Notes: generated from the sequence alone by a model not told the origin. 64,000 nucleotides of DNA from Microbacterium galbinum (GCF_023091225.1 NZ_JAHWXM010000001.1:1984001-2048000); one strand, 5' to 3'. Positions 15,528-24,012 are shown, counted from the first letter of the stretch. Made by a program: numbers and translations.

Positions 15528-16784
15528 ATGACCAGTACCGAGTCGATCACCGTGCCGCCGCAGCACGGTGGGGCCCTTCGTCAGGCTCAGGGAGCCCGCG
15601 CGGATCAGCGTCGCGACGGCATACGCTCCCGCCTCGGCTTCCCGCTCGCGGTCGTCGCGCAGATCGTGATGATGATGGGCGCGAGCGCGCCGTCGCCGTT
15701 CTACCCGGTGCTCGCGCAGCAGATCGGGTTCGACGCGATCGTCATCAGCGCGGTGTTCGCCGTGTACGCCGTGGCGCTGCTGCTCACGCTCCTCACGGCC
15801 GGTTCGCTCTCCGACCACATCGGCCGGCGGCCGGTGGCGGTCGGCGGATTCCTGCTGCTCGCCGCCAGCATGGTGCTGTTCTGGCATGCGGATGCCGTCG
15901 CCACCCTGTTCCTCGCCCGCATCCTGCAGGGCGCGGCGAGCGGCCTCCTCATCTCGGCGCTCTCCGCGACCGTGCTCGACTTCGCCCCGACCGGACGCCC
16001 GAAGGCCGCGGCCCTCTGGAACTCGCTGAGCCCCGGCATCGGTCTTGCGTCCGGCGCACTCGTGTCGGCGGTGCTGCTCGACGTGACCGGCGAGGCCCTG
16101 CTCGACGTCTTCGCGCCGCTGACCACCGCCTACGTGGTGCTCGCCGCGCTGTTCTTCGCGATCCCCGAGACCGCGCCGCGTCGGCCCGGAGTCTGGGCGT
16201 CGCTGAGTTTCCGGTTGTCGGTGCCCACCGGCATCCGTTCGGATTTCTGGCGCGGCGCACCCGCGATCATCGCGGGCTGGGCGACCGGCGGGCTGTTCCT
16301 CTCGCTCGGTGCGAACATCGTGCGCGGCGAGCTCGGCGGCGAGGCGCACGTCTGGCAGGGACTGGGCGTCGTGCTGCTCGCGGGGGTCGGCGCCGTCACG
16401 GCGTTCGCGATGCGGCGGATGCCGGCGCGCACGACCGTCCTGTTCGGCACGGCGGCACTGGCCGTCGGAACCGCTCTGTCGCTCGCGGCGCTCTCGGTGC
16501 AGTCGCTCCCCTTCTATCTCGTCGCCGCGGGAGTCACGGGCATGGGCTTCGGTACCGCATTCTCGGGGGTGGTCGCGTCGCTCGCGCCGAAGATCCCCGC
16601 GACCGAGCGCGCCGACACGTTCGCCGTGATCTACGTGCTGGCGTATCTCGCGTTCGGGGTGCCGGCCGTGGCGGCGGGTCTGCTCGTGGGCGTCGTCGGG
16701 CTCGAGGCGGTGTGCTTCGGATACGGCGTGGTCGTGATCACGCTGGCGGCGGTGGCGTTCGCGCTGCGCGTGCGGCGGGCGTAG
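15528..16784 (+). CDS. MFS transporter (drug-exporter type) carrying a repeat in its N-terminus
   Basis: A 418-aa protein with twelve predicted membrane segments and the MFS motif A (GSLSDHIGRRPVAVGG) after TM2. GAGGAG 6 nt before the ATG fixes the start. Residues about 14-22 (GGALRQAQG) are encoded by a copy of the family-B intergenic repeat (15570-15595), so the cytoplasmic N-terminus has gained repeat-derived residues. It is divergent from the ArsR gene. A toxic-compound exporter is the likely role; substrate unknown. Confidence 0.8.
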   Translation: MTSTESITVPPQHGGALRQAQGARADQRRDGIRSRLGFPLAVVAQIVMMMGASAPSPFYPVLAQQIGFDAIVISAVFAVYAVALLLTLLTAGSLSDHIGRRPVAVGGFLLLAASMVLFWHADAVATLFLARILQGAASGLLISALSATVLDFAPTGRPKAAALWNSLSPGIGLASGALVSAVLLDVTGEALLDVFAPLTTAYVVLAALFFAIPETAPRRPGVWASLSFRLSVPTGIRSDFWRGAPAIIAGWATGGLFLSLGANIVRGELGGEAHVWQGLGVVLLAGVGAVTAFAMRRMPARTTVLFGTAALAVGTALSLAALSVQSLPFYLVAAGVTGMGFGTAFSGVVASLAPKIPATERADTFAVIYVLAYLAFGVPAVAAGLLVGVVGLEAVCFGYGVVVITLAAVAFALRVRRA

Positions 16785-16795
16785 GTGTCGGCCCG

Positions 16796-17722
16796 TTACC
16801 CGGGACTTTCGGTTTCATCGAACGGAATCACGACCGAGGCTTTCGCTGCCACTTCCTCGGAGTCTCGCTGGTCGTCATCGCGAGCCTCCTGATCGACATC
16901 GATTGCGTCTGCGCTCTCAGCCGTTCGAGACTCGATCAGCTCGGTCGCCCACTTCGGTCTTGCCGGGCGCGCCAAGCCCCTTAGCGTCGTTCCCTGGGCG
17001 TCGATTGCGTCGCCGTGCTCCCCAACATGCAAGAGATGCTCAAGCTGGAAATGATACGGGCGGATGCTGTTCGGTGCTGGAGACGTGTTGCCCATCAGCG
17101 CCTGGTCGAGGCACAGACTGACTCCCGCGGGAGTCGCATCCGGGCCGAAGCAGTATTTGGTCTCAGCCCATTTGCCCAGCTGTGCTCGACTGACAGAACC
17201 ACAGCCGCCGAACGCGGTGCACGCATAATCAGCACCCGTCATCGGTGGAGCGTTGGTCACGAACGGCGGAAGATGGTCGTTGTACAGCAACATTCCCGGA
17301 GTGCGCCCGTGGCGATTAGCCCAGGTGATCAGCTTCTGATTCTGCTGCGGGCTCCAGCTGGAGTATGTCCCTGTCGGCTTGAAAGCTTTCGCCTGGAGCA
17401 AGAGATCGAGCCACTGCCCAGGACTCACCTCGATGGCGAGCTCGAGGTCTGCACCACTGGGCACGATGATTTGCCGACCATTCTTCGACAGACCGCCTTC
17501 CAACGTGCGCGTGTGCTGGGCGGCGTATGCCCCTACCTTCTGGCCGTAGTATCCGATGCGCCGCAAGAGATTGCTCGTCGTCGTCTCTTCATGCTCGATT
17601 GCCGGGGCCACGGCGAGGCTCGAATGCCGCTCCATCACGAACTGCCGGGTCTGCATCGTGTCCAGAACCGCCTGGTAGGACAGGTTCCACAGCAGCTGGG
17701 CTGTGCTCGCCGCGATCTCCAT
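16796..17722 (-). CDS. Nuclease-like protein with QAK motif (DUF6615-like), 308 aa
   Basis: Not a familiar housekeeping family. Residues about 92-120 read GADLELAIEVSPGQWLDLLL followed by QAKAF, giving Asp-x(n)-Gln-x-Lys in strand-like context, as in PD-(D/E)xK nucleases. Then come an alternation of W/Q residues and PGMLLYND. From memory this resembles DUF6615, a group often found in defence contexts. The C-terminal 60 residues are charged and probably disordered. Base composition and codon use differ from its neighbours. TACAGT stands 6 nt before the ATG. It stands alone, at the left edge of the accessory island. Confidence 0.55.
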   Translation of the reverse strand: MEIAASTAQLLWNLSYQAVLDTMQTRQFVMERHSSLAVAPAIEHEETTTSNLLRRIGYYGQKVGAYAAQHTRTLEGGLSKNGRQIIVPSGADLELAIEVSPGQWLDLLLQAKAFKPTGTYSSWSPQQNQKLITWANRHGRTPGMLLYNDHLPPFVTNAPPMTGADYACTAFGGCGSVSRAQLGKWAETKYCFGPDATPAGVSLCLDQALMGNTSPAPNSIRPYHFQLEHLLHVGEHGDAIDAQGTTLRGLARPARPKWATELIESRTAESADAIDVDQEARDDDQRDSEEVAAKASVVIPFDETESPG

Positions 17723-17764
17723 ATCAAAACTGTATGGCTCGAGTGGCTAGCCCGGTGCGACTGA

Positions 17765-18007
17765 TCAGTGCGAGCGCCGACGCTTCTCGCCCTGCGGAAC
17801 CCACGTCCAGTGCAGCGCCGGGCCGTCGATCTGCTTCACGGTGAAGCGGCGCGCGCAGGTCGCGCACTCGACGCGGTAGGTCATCGACCAGCCGGGCTCG
17901 GATGTCTCGACGATCCGCACGCGACCAGCGCGCTGCTCATCGTTCGGGTCGGTGCGTTCACCGTCGCGGTACGGATCGCAGCACGGATGCCGGTCACTCA
18001 CCGGCAT
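17765..18007 (-). CDS. Small Cys-containing hypothetical protein, 80 aa
   Basis: Contains CCDPYRDGE near the N-terminus and VECATCARRFTVKQIDG in the middle, possibly a four-Cys metal knot, and ends in GEKRRRSH. The ATG at 18007 overlaps the end of the upstream gene by 14 nt; a GTG at 18001 would shorten the overlap. High GC and codon use match the chromosome core. Family not recognised. Confidence 0.6.
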   Translation of the reverse strand: MPVSDRHPCCDPYRDGERTDPNDEQRAGRVRIVETSEPGWSMTYRVECATCARRFTVKQIDGPALHWTWVPQGEKRRRSH

Positions 18008-18557
18008 CCTCCGGCCAGGTCCAGCTCGCGTTCGCTTCGCGCACCTGCTTCTCGATGCGGCGGCGATGCGAGGCCGCGCGTTTGGTGTCGGCGTTGCCGA
18101 GCACCGGCCAGCGCCACTCGGCGGGGAAGATGTGGAGCGCGAGCGTCGTCGCGTCGGGAGTGTGCGGATCGACGGCGTGCACGAGCGTGAACGCGTAGTC
18201 CTGCACCCGCCACACCGCACTCGGGAACGACACGAGCTTCTCCCGACTCAGCACGCGGCCGTATCCCTCGTCGGGGTCGAGCGGCGATTCCGCATGGAAC
18301 CCGTCTCCTCCGTAGAAGTGGACGAACGCCCTCTCGAGCTCGCGTCGGAGCGCCGGCATCCGTTCGTCGGGGTCGTCGCCCTCGGACCGCGCCAGCGGGA
18401 AGATCCTCACCCGATCGTTCTCGACGATCCACGGGCTGAGCGCGCGCCAGTCGACCTCGACGTCGGGGCGCCCGTCGGGTCCGCGACGCTCACCCCGGCG
18501 GATGCGCAGGATCTCGTCGACGATCGCGAGACCGTCGGCGACCCGCACGAACGACAC
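17994..18557 (-). CDS. Hypothetical protein, 187 aa
   Basis: A soluble protein beginning VSFVRVADGLAIVDEILRIR. It has an FVHFYGGDGFHAESPLDPDE stretch and a mixed alpha/beta character, with no signal peptide or membrane segment. The GTG at 18557 is chosen because the upstream gene ends 11 nt earlier; no good ribosome-binding site is visible. It forms an apparent three-gene operon with its two neighbours. Function unknown. Confidence 0.6.
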   Translation of the reverse strand: MSFVRVADGLAIVDEILRIRRGERRGPDGRPDVEVDWRALSPWIVENDRVRIFPLARSEGDDPDERMPALRRELERAFVHFYGGDGFHAESPLDPDEGYGRVLSREKLVSFPSAVWRVQDYAFTLVHAVDPHTPDATTLALHIFPAEWRWPVLGNADTKRAASHRRRIEKQVREANASWTWPEDAGE

Positions 18558-18568
18558 AGCGGATGCCG

Positions 18569-18892
18569 TCAGCCGAGGTTCGCCTGGATCTGACCAGCGA
18601 GCTTCTCGACGGCCTTCTTGTTCTTGACGCCGTCCATGAGCGCCGGCGGGCGGTTGTGGTGCACGTTCAGCCACAGGTGCACGTCGGATCCGGATGCCGC
18701 GGGCACGACCGTCGCGCGCCCGATGAGCTCCCAGTTGAGCATCGTCTTGCGGGTCTGGAAGTCGATCTGCGTGCCGTCGGGGCTCTGCCCGAGCACCTTC
18801 GCCTTGGTGTCGGCGAGGGTCTTCTGCACGGCTGCAGCAGTGGCGGCGGCATCGGCGTTCGAGTGGAACGTGGCGGTGGCTTCGGATGACAT
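18569..18892 (-). CDS. Hypothetical protein, 107 aa
   Basis: A single domain: N-terminal helix with SNADAAATAAAVQKTLADTK, strands around VLGQSPDGTQIDFQTRKTML and VHLWLNVHHN, and a C-terminal helix KKAVEKLAGQIQANLG. This resembles small polyketide-cyclase/SRPBCC-like or DUF1499-like folds, but I cannot assign it. GGAGGGGACCCGC precedes the ATG. It is the first gene of a three-gene minus-strand operon. Confidence 0.65.
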   Translation of the reverse strand: MSSEATATFHSNADAAATAAAVQKTLADTKAKVLGQSPDGTQIDFQTRKTMLNWELIGRATVVPAASGSDVHLWLNVHHNRPPALMDGVKNKKAVEKLAGQIQANLG

Positions 18893-18980
18893 GCGGGTCC
18901 CCTCCGGTTGGGATCGTGTGTGTCGCTGGGGCCAGGCTAGCGGGTGGGGCGGACGGGGGCGGGGAGGGTTGACAGTACCC

Positions 18981-19114
18981 CGGTCCCTGAGCGAGGTGCG
19001 AGCCGACGAGACGAAGGGCCGCACACGCCACTGGACCCCTGAGCCTGTCGAAGGGTCCCACCCCGGCGGCTCCTGAGCGAAGAGCGCATCCACGAGACTA
19101 ATGGTCTCGACGGG
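18981..19114. repeat. Mixed fragments of family A and B repeats
   Basis: A half copy of family A (GTCCCTGAGCGAGG to GACGAGACGAAGGG) is followed by a family-B fragment (CCTGAGCCTGTCGAAGGGTC) and a second decayed family-A half. They fill most of the 312-nt space between the 107-aa gene and the macro-SIR2 gene and mark the edge of the accessory region. I see no gene here. Confidence 0.7.
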
Positions 19115-19204
19115 ACTGCACTCTGTAGCTGTCGAAAACAGCGGCTGCGCATCTACCGTCTTCTCAACCTTTCGCCGCGAAGGCATGCCTGTCAGGATCG
19201 GCTC

Positions 19205-21154
19205 ATGACTTCGACACTCGAGCCGCCGCCTCATGTCTTCGTTATCAAAGGCGATGTTCGCCGCTTCGCATGTGACGCGTTCATGTGGACCTCGGACAAA
19301 GAGCTCCGGGCGGAGGGCGGATGGCGCGACGCCGGTGATCACGTCGAACAGCGCTTGGATCCAAACATCCGTGCTGATTATCAAGCCGAGTTGCGATTTA
19401 CACTCCCGCTGAATCCACAAGACGGTTTAGAGCGGGATCCGCAAATCATCATCACCGCCGTCCCGTACGGTGGCATAGACCGCGCGTCTGACATCCTCCC
19501 TCGCGTCCATGAGTTCTTCGCCGTCGCGGCGAAGGCGGCGTCCGAACGTCGAACCGGCCCTACGCGTGGCGCCGACAGCCTCCCGCTTCTCGCCGTGCCA
19601 CTCTTCGGCGTCGGGGGAGGCGGTGGTGGACCCGTCCGCGGTGAGATCTTCCGAGAGCTTTACGACGCATGCCGCGAAGCAGCGAAGGAGTACCGGGTCG
19701 ACATTGCGATCGTGCTCCGAACTGCTCGAGACTATGACCTCGCCCAAGCGATACGTCGCGCAGACCGCCAAGCCTGGCCCGGATTGACGAAGGAACAACT
19801 GAAGACGGCCACTCGCCTGGGATCAGAAGCTCATGATGCGAGACTCGTCCCATTTATGGGTGCGGGCATCAGCGTGTCCGCGGGCGCTCCGAACTGGGCC
19901 GGACTTATCGAGTCACTCGCCCGCACGGCAGGATTGGACGAATCGGTCGCAGCAGACCTCGCGAAAAACCATGATGTACTCGATCAAGCCGGATACCTTC
20001 ATCGAGAGTTTGATCGGGTGTTCCCGGGAGATCCGGACGCTTTCACTCGCCAAGTCATCGAAGCGGTCGACATGCGACGCTACGGGCTCGCGCCCGCTCT
20101 CCTTGCCGCGCTGGACTCAGAGCAAGCCGTCACGCTGAACTACGACGAGCTCTTCGAATTGGCAGCCGACGATGGCGGGATGCCGCGGAGAGTGATTCCC
20201 GGCGACGCGACTGATCCCGAACGCTGGTTGCTGAAACTGCACGGAAGCGTCACCGACCCGAACTCAATCGTCCTCACGCGCGACGACTACCTCAGTTTCA
20301 ACGCCGACCGTGCGGCACTGAGTTCGTTGGTGAAAGCAACGCTGATGACCCGACGCCTGCTCTTCACTGGCTTCGGCGTCAATGACCCGCACTTTCACGA
20401 GATCGTTCACGACGTCCGCCGCGCGTTGCCCGTAACGGGTGGCCCGTTCGGCACCGTGCTCACTCTCAAGGACAGCCCTACGACCAGCCGCCTCTGGCAA
20501 GGCGACTTGGAGTTCGTCGTTCTGGCGAGTCCGCGCTTGCACGACATTTTTCTCGATGCAGTTCTCGCTCACTCCGCATCGACTCATTCCTATCTTCTTG
20601 CGAGCGGGTACGCCGAAGCACTCGCCCCGGCCGACGCGGCGCTGAGGGCTGCCTTGCTCGCCTTCTCTGCCGCGGTTCCCGATGAAGCGAAGGAGAGTAG
20701 CGTCTGGCCCGTCATCGCGAACAGCCTGTTGGAGCTCGGGGACTCGACCGTTGCGGACCTGGACTCCTCTTCTGTCGTACCGACCCGAGTCGAAGCAGTC
20801 AAGCTTGATCTCGATGAGGTGCCCGAGACGCCGGGGCTAGTCGCGTGGTTCAGCGACGGGGTATGCGTTTACCTAAGCGCGAGCGGCAACCTTCACCACC
20901 GCATCGCAGAGCATCTATCTACGAGCCGAGATCTCACCCGGAGCAACTTGCGTACCCGCGTCGCCATTGACGTTCTCGGACTTGATCGAGCACGCGCCCG
21001 CAGTCGCCAGGACATGGTCACGCAGGAGCAAGCGGATGCCGTAGCCGAATGGCTGAGTCGTTGCGAAGTGGGGTGGCTCGCAACCGACAGACGCTCTGAT
21101 GCGGCTCGGTTGAGGACTCAGCTATTGGAGCGCACGCGGCCGAGGTTCAACTGA
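19205..21154 (+). CDS. Macro domain - SIR2 - GIY-YIG-like fusion protein, probable defence effector
   Basis: A 649-aa three-part protein. Residues about 10-185 look like a macro domain (VFVIKGDVRRFACDAFMWTS, then LLAVPLFGVGGGGGGP). Residues about 205-455 are a SIR2 NAD-binding domain of the defence type: GAGIS at 219-223, NYDELFE at 312-318, LHG at 345-347 and GFGVND at 389-394. Residues about 540-620 resemble a GIY-YIG nuclease (VCVYLSASGNLHHRIAEHL), with the first GIY weakened to GLV. SIR2 domains in anti-phage systems degrade NAD+; a macro domain could bind ADP-ribose products. Its stop lies 2 nt before the next gene. Base use is unlike the core genome. The GIY-YIG call is the weakest. Confidence 0.7.
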   Translation: MTSTLEPPPHVFVIKGDVRRFACDAFMWTSDKELRAEGGWRDAGDHVEQRLDPNIRADYQAELRFTLPLNPQDGLERDPQIIITAVPYGGIDRASDILPRVHEFFAVAAKAASERRTGPTRGADSLPLLAVPLFGVGGGGGGPVRGEIFRELYDACREAAKEYRVDIAIVLRTARDYDLAQAIRRADRQAWPGLTKEQLKTATRLGSEAHDARLVPFMGAGISVSAGAPNWAGLIESLARTAGLDESVAADLAKNHDVLDQAGYLHREFDRVFPGDPDAFTRQVIEAVDMRRYGLAPALLAALDSEQAVTLNYDELFELAADDGGMPRRVIPGDATDPERWLLKLHGSVTDPNSIVLTRDDYLSFNADRAALSSLVKATLMTRRLLFTGFGVNDPHFHEIVHDVRRALPVTGGPFGTVLTLKDSPTTSRLWQGDLEFVVLASPRLHDIFLDAVLAHSASTHSYLLASGYAEALAPADAALRAALLAFSAAVPDEAKESSVWPVIANSLLELGDSTVADLDSSSVVPTRVEAVKLDLDEVPETPGLVAWFSDGVCVYLSASGNLHHRIAEHLSTSRDLTRSNLRTRVAIDVLGLDRARARSRQDMVTQEQADAVAEWLSRCEVGWLATDRRSDAARLRTQLLERTRPRFN

Positions 21155-21156
21155 TC

Positions 21157-21774
21157 ATGGTCAGAACAGGTGCCCGCGCTGCCGCGCTCAGTAGCTTCCT
21201 AGTCAGCGCAGGACTGACCGTCTCGCCTAAGCCGCCGGCCCCACGGCTGCCATCGATGCCCTCCGACGCGGCAGCCAACGTCATGGCTTTGTATCGCCGA
21301 CTCGGTGGGGCGCTCGAGCAACCGCGCCTTTCGCCAGGAGCGTGGGACCTTTCGTCCGAAGGAGTCTTGATCGAGTTGGACGAAGGGTTTCATTTCAACC
21401 GCTACCGCGCGCTGACTCTTGACCACCCTTGGGCGTCGCATCTTCCGTGGAGAGACGCCTACCTTTCGTACTGCACGGACCACGAGCAGAAGTCAGGCAC
21501 TGGAGGCCGACGTTGGTCATCACCGTCGGCGTCGCGGATGTTCGGAGGCACCGATGCGGAAGGCGTTTTCGAGACCTACGGCGCATCGCGGTGGAAGCAA
21601 CGCGCGCTCTATGACTCGATGAAGGATGCCATCGCAATCGCGGGCCAGGTTCGCCTGGCTCGGGTCTCGATCTACGACACGATCGACGGCGTGCTCCTCG
21701 ATCATGTTCTCTATGGCCGCGCGACACTGCCCGCCGACGAGGTCGTAGCGCATGTGCTGAACCGTCGTACTTAG
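21157..21774 (+). CDS. Hypothetical defence-operon protein (DUF7255-like), 205 aa
   Basis: The core motif VLIELDEGFHFNRYRALTL at residues 70-88, with clustered Glu73, Asp75, Glu76 and a following Trp-rich PWASHLPWRDAYLSYC, is distinctive. A second conserved-looking block is YGASRWKQRALYDSMKDAI. Acidic residues followed by a basic RWKQR could form a nuclease-like site, which is inference. From memory it resembles DUF7255. It starts 2 nt after the SIR2 fusion gene and ends 13 nt before the HNH gene, so it belongs to one operon. Confidence 0.6.
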   Translation: MVRTGARAAALSSFLVSAGLTVSPKPPAPRLPSMPSDAAANVMALYRRLGGALEQPRLSPGAWDLSSEGVLIELDEGFHFNRYRALTLDHPWASHLPWRDAYLSYCTDHEQKSGTGGRRWSSPSASRMFGGTDAEGVFETYGASRWKQRALYDSMKDAIAIAGQVRLARVSIYDTIDGVLLDHVLYGRATLPADEVVAHVLNRRT

Positions 21775-21787
21775 AGGTCCGAGGTCA

Positions 21788-22405
21788 ATGGTCGAGAATC
21801 AGAGTATGGAGAGTCCGCGTCTCGCAGGAGAATCAGAGTCTGTGGCGCCGGTCGGTGAGGTCACATATCGAAAACTCTTCGCTATGCCGTCGCCTGTGAG
21901 CATCACTGGGCGCTCATCGAGCATCACCAACTCGTTCGTCAATGGCGTGATCCCTGTCGTCGTTCCCAGCGAGGCCGAGCTTCGCGAGGCCCTGGAGATT
22001 CTCGGGATGCTCGAGCGGGTCGCCTGCGCGTACTGCGGTGACACGAGCACGGAGTGGGATCACCTCCGCCCCCTCGTCGACAAGCAACGTCCGACTGGCT
22101 ATATCTCCGAGATACGCAATCTTGTACCCGCCTGCGGCAAGTGCAATCAGAGCAAAGGCAACAAAGCATGGCGTACATGGATGTTCAGCGACGCTCGCCT
22201 CTCCCCGAAGCGACGAGGGGTAGCTGACATCGATGCTCGCGCCGCGAGAATTGTTGCGTCAATTGCAAGTGACCTCCTGCGCGCACGGAGTCCTCATCGG
22301 CGCGAGCCGAGAGAAGCTTGGTCCACTCGTCGGTCGGCTTATGGCACGCCCCTGCGACCTAGCCCTTCAACGCGCCGACGTGCCTCAACTCCGCAGCCAC
22401 ACTAA
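21788..22405 (+). CDS. HNH endonuclease, 205 aa, C-terminus possibly decayed
   Basis: A zinc-ribbon HNH nuclease domain: Cys80-x2-Cys83 (ACAYCGD), TEWDHLRPLV with the catalytic His92, NLVPACGKCNQSKGNK with the second Cys pair and Asn. The N-terminal SSITNSFVNGVIPVVVP is typical of stand-alone HNH enzymes of this sort. After residue about 155 the protein becomes Arg/Ser/Pro-rich and low in complexity, suggesting a frameshift or replacement of the original C-terminus. GAGGTCA precedes the ATG. It is the third gene of the SIR2 operon. Confidence 0.7.
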   Translation: MVENQSMESPRLAGESESVAPVGEVTYRKLFAMPSPVSITGRSSSITNSFVNGVIPVVVPSEAELREALEILGMLERVACAYCGDTSTEWDHLRPLVDKQRPTGYISEIRNLVPACGKCNQSKGNKAWRTWMFSDARLSPKRRGVADIDARAARIVASIASDLLRARSPHRREPREAWSTRRSAYGTPLRPSPSTRRRASTPQPH

Positions 22406-22601
22406 CCCAGTCGAGATCGATGCTTGTTCTTGGCCTCTCGACCTTGGGAATGAGCGTCTCACCGAGCTCGAACAGGTCGAGCGTTCGGAACGGGTTGACG
22501 TACATACGGCTCCGAGCGCGGCTGTCTCGGGCGCCTGCGCGAGTCAGCTTGGCCGTTCTGCGCACCACCCCCGCCTCTGGGCTCCTGGCGAGCAGGGGCA
22601 C
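22359..22601 (-). CDS. Possible small gene, 80 aa, divergent from the DGQHR gene
   Basis: A GTG-initiated frame with an excellent ribosome-binding site (AAGGAGGGGTTAG directly upstream) and an AT-rich promoter-like TTATAA before that. The product is basic at the N-terminus and ends DLDWVSVAAELRHVGALKG. It overlaps the doubtful 3' end of the HNH gene. It may be a real small regulator or antitoxin-like protein, or a gene remnant. No family recognised. Confidence 0.3.
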   Translation of the reverse strand: MPLLARSPEAGVVRRTAKLTRAGARDSRARSRMYVNPFRTLDLFELGETLIPKVERPRTSIDLDWVSVAAELRHVGALKG

Positions 22602-22610
22602 CTAACCCCT

Positions 22611-22710
22611 CCTTATAAGTTACCGCTTCCCACAATAACCTTGAACACCAAATTATAGAGTGCTAGGTTAACTATAAGAAACGCGCTACTCTTATAAATC
22701 GGCGAAAGGT
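22611..22710. promoter_or_regulatory. AT-rich divergent promoter region with repeated TTATAA
   Basis: CCTTATAAGTTA (22611-22622) and TTAACTATAAG (22668-22678) are near inverted copies, and CTTATAAATC follows at 22691. This is the most AT-rich stretch of the window. It lies between the small minus-strand frame and the DGQHR gene; the three copies could be -10 elements, operators or both. Confidence 0.45.
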
Positions 22711-22722
22711 TTGGATAAGCAC

Positions 22723-24012
22723 ATGGACACATCTATCGATATGGACTCGCTTCCCGCGGGTCTCGGAGGTATCCGCCCACTTGAGATCCCCGCGACGAAG
22801 TACCGCCAGGGCCAGCGCGAGATGTATGACTTCACTATCCCGCTGAGCCAGCTTCCTCAGCTCATCGCCAAGCGGCCCGACCCGAACGAGCCGATCGACG
22901 GCAACCGCAAGGTTGACCTGAATCGAGCAAAGGCCTTCGCGAAGTACCTGACACAGACGGTGAGCTGGGTCTCGCCCGCCATTATTGTGAGAGCCCCATC
23001 AGGGGAAGTGGACTTTTCTGCTGTCAAGGAGTTCCCAGACGGAACAGCCTGGGGTGTTCTCTCGATCCCCCTGCATGTCCTGACAGAGATCATCCTGCTC
23101 GACGGCCAGCACCGCACGCTGGGCGTCTTCATAGCCCTCGACGATCTGAATCGCCGCATCGCCGAGGAACGCGAAACGCAGCTTGCTGCAGAGCGCACCG
23201 GCGATGACGCAACCGCAGCCGCGCGCGGCAAGGAGGTCGCTAAGTTGCGCGCTCGGCGCGAGAAGATTGCAAACGAGCACATCCCGATCGAACTCGCCGT
23301 CGTCAGCAAAGAGGTCGCCAAGCAGATGTTCGTCGACATCAACAACAACGCAAAGGGCGTCAACGCAGACTTCACATCGTTCCTCGACAAGCGCGACATC
23401 ATCAACGAGATCGCGGTTGACCTCGCCGACTCGCACCCGCTGCTCAGTGGACGCGTCGAAAGCGGACAGTCCGCACGGATGTCTCCGTCGAACCCGAACT
23501 TCATTGGTGTGAAGGGGCTCGCTGACATTATCCGCGCACTTCACGTTGGGGTGAATGGACGGGTCGGCGCACGCGTCGAGGATGAGCTGCGCGCGAACCG
23601 CGAGGCTGCGACGCAGGCCGCTTCACACTTCCTCGATATCCTTGTTGCAGCCTTCCCGGGCGTGGATGCAGTGATGACTGGAGAGCTCACGCCGGTTGAG
23701 GTCCGTCAGATCAGCATGATCGGCTCAGTTACAATGCTTCGTGTACTCGCGGGAACAACCCACCTGCTTCGCCAGCCTGAGCGTACCGGAGGCAAGTTCT
23801 CCGACGAAGAGATTGCAAACTTCATGCGCACGCTTGACCCGCACATGCGTGCGATTCCAATCGCCGAGACGGATAGGTTCTGGCTGTCTACCGGCGCGTT
23901 CATCGCAGGCACCCGAGCGCCCCAGGCACGTCAGGGCTCCCTCTCGAGTCTCTCCAACGCTCTCGTCACGTACGCGGAAGATTGGCGCACAGGCCAGGTT
24001 TCCAACACTTAA
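22723..24012 (+). CDS. DGQHR-domain protein (DndB-like), 429 aa
   Basis: The DGQHR motif is at residues 127-131 (IILLDGQHRTLGVF), followed by a helical hairpin of charged residues and VDINNNAKGVNADF, which also recurs in DndB/DGQHR proteins. DndB regulates DNA phosphorothioation together with DndCDE; no dndCDE genes are in the window, so this is an orphan DGQHR protein, a type common in defence islands. The ATG at 22723 with GGATAAG upstream is preferred to a TTG at 22711. A micro-ORF follows 11 nt after the stop. Confidence 0.75.
   Translation: MDTSIDMDSLPAGLGGIRPLEIPATKYRQGQREMYDFTIPLSQLPQLIAKRPDPNEPIDGNRKVDLNRAKAFAKYLTQTVSWVSPAIIVRAPSGEVDFSAVKEFPDGTAWGVLSIPLHVLTEIILLDGQHRTLGVFIALDDLNRRIAEERETQLAAERTGDDATAAARGKEVAKLRARREKIANEHIPIELAVVSKEVAKQMFVDINNNAKGVNADFTSFLDKRDIINEIAVDLADSHPLLSGRVESGQSARMSPSNPNFIGVKGLADIIRALHVGVNGRVGARVEDELRANREAATQAASHFLDILVAAFPGVDAVMTGELTPVEVRQISMIGSVTMLRVLAGTTHLLRQPERTGGKFSDEEIANFMRTLDPHMRAIPIAETDRFWLSTGAFIAGTRAPQARQGSLSSLSNALVTYAEDWRTGQVSNT

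Noticed and set aside
22723..24012. A complete Dnd phosphorothioation system
   Set aside because: Only a DndB-like protein is present. No DndC, D or E motif proteins were found in the neighbouring genes.
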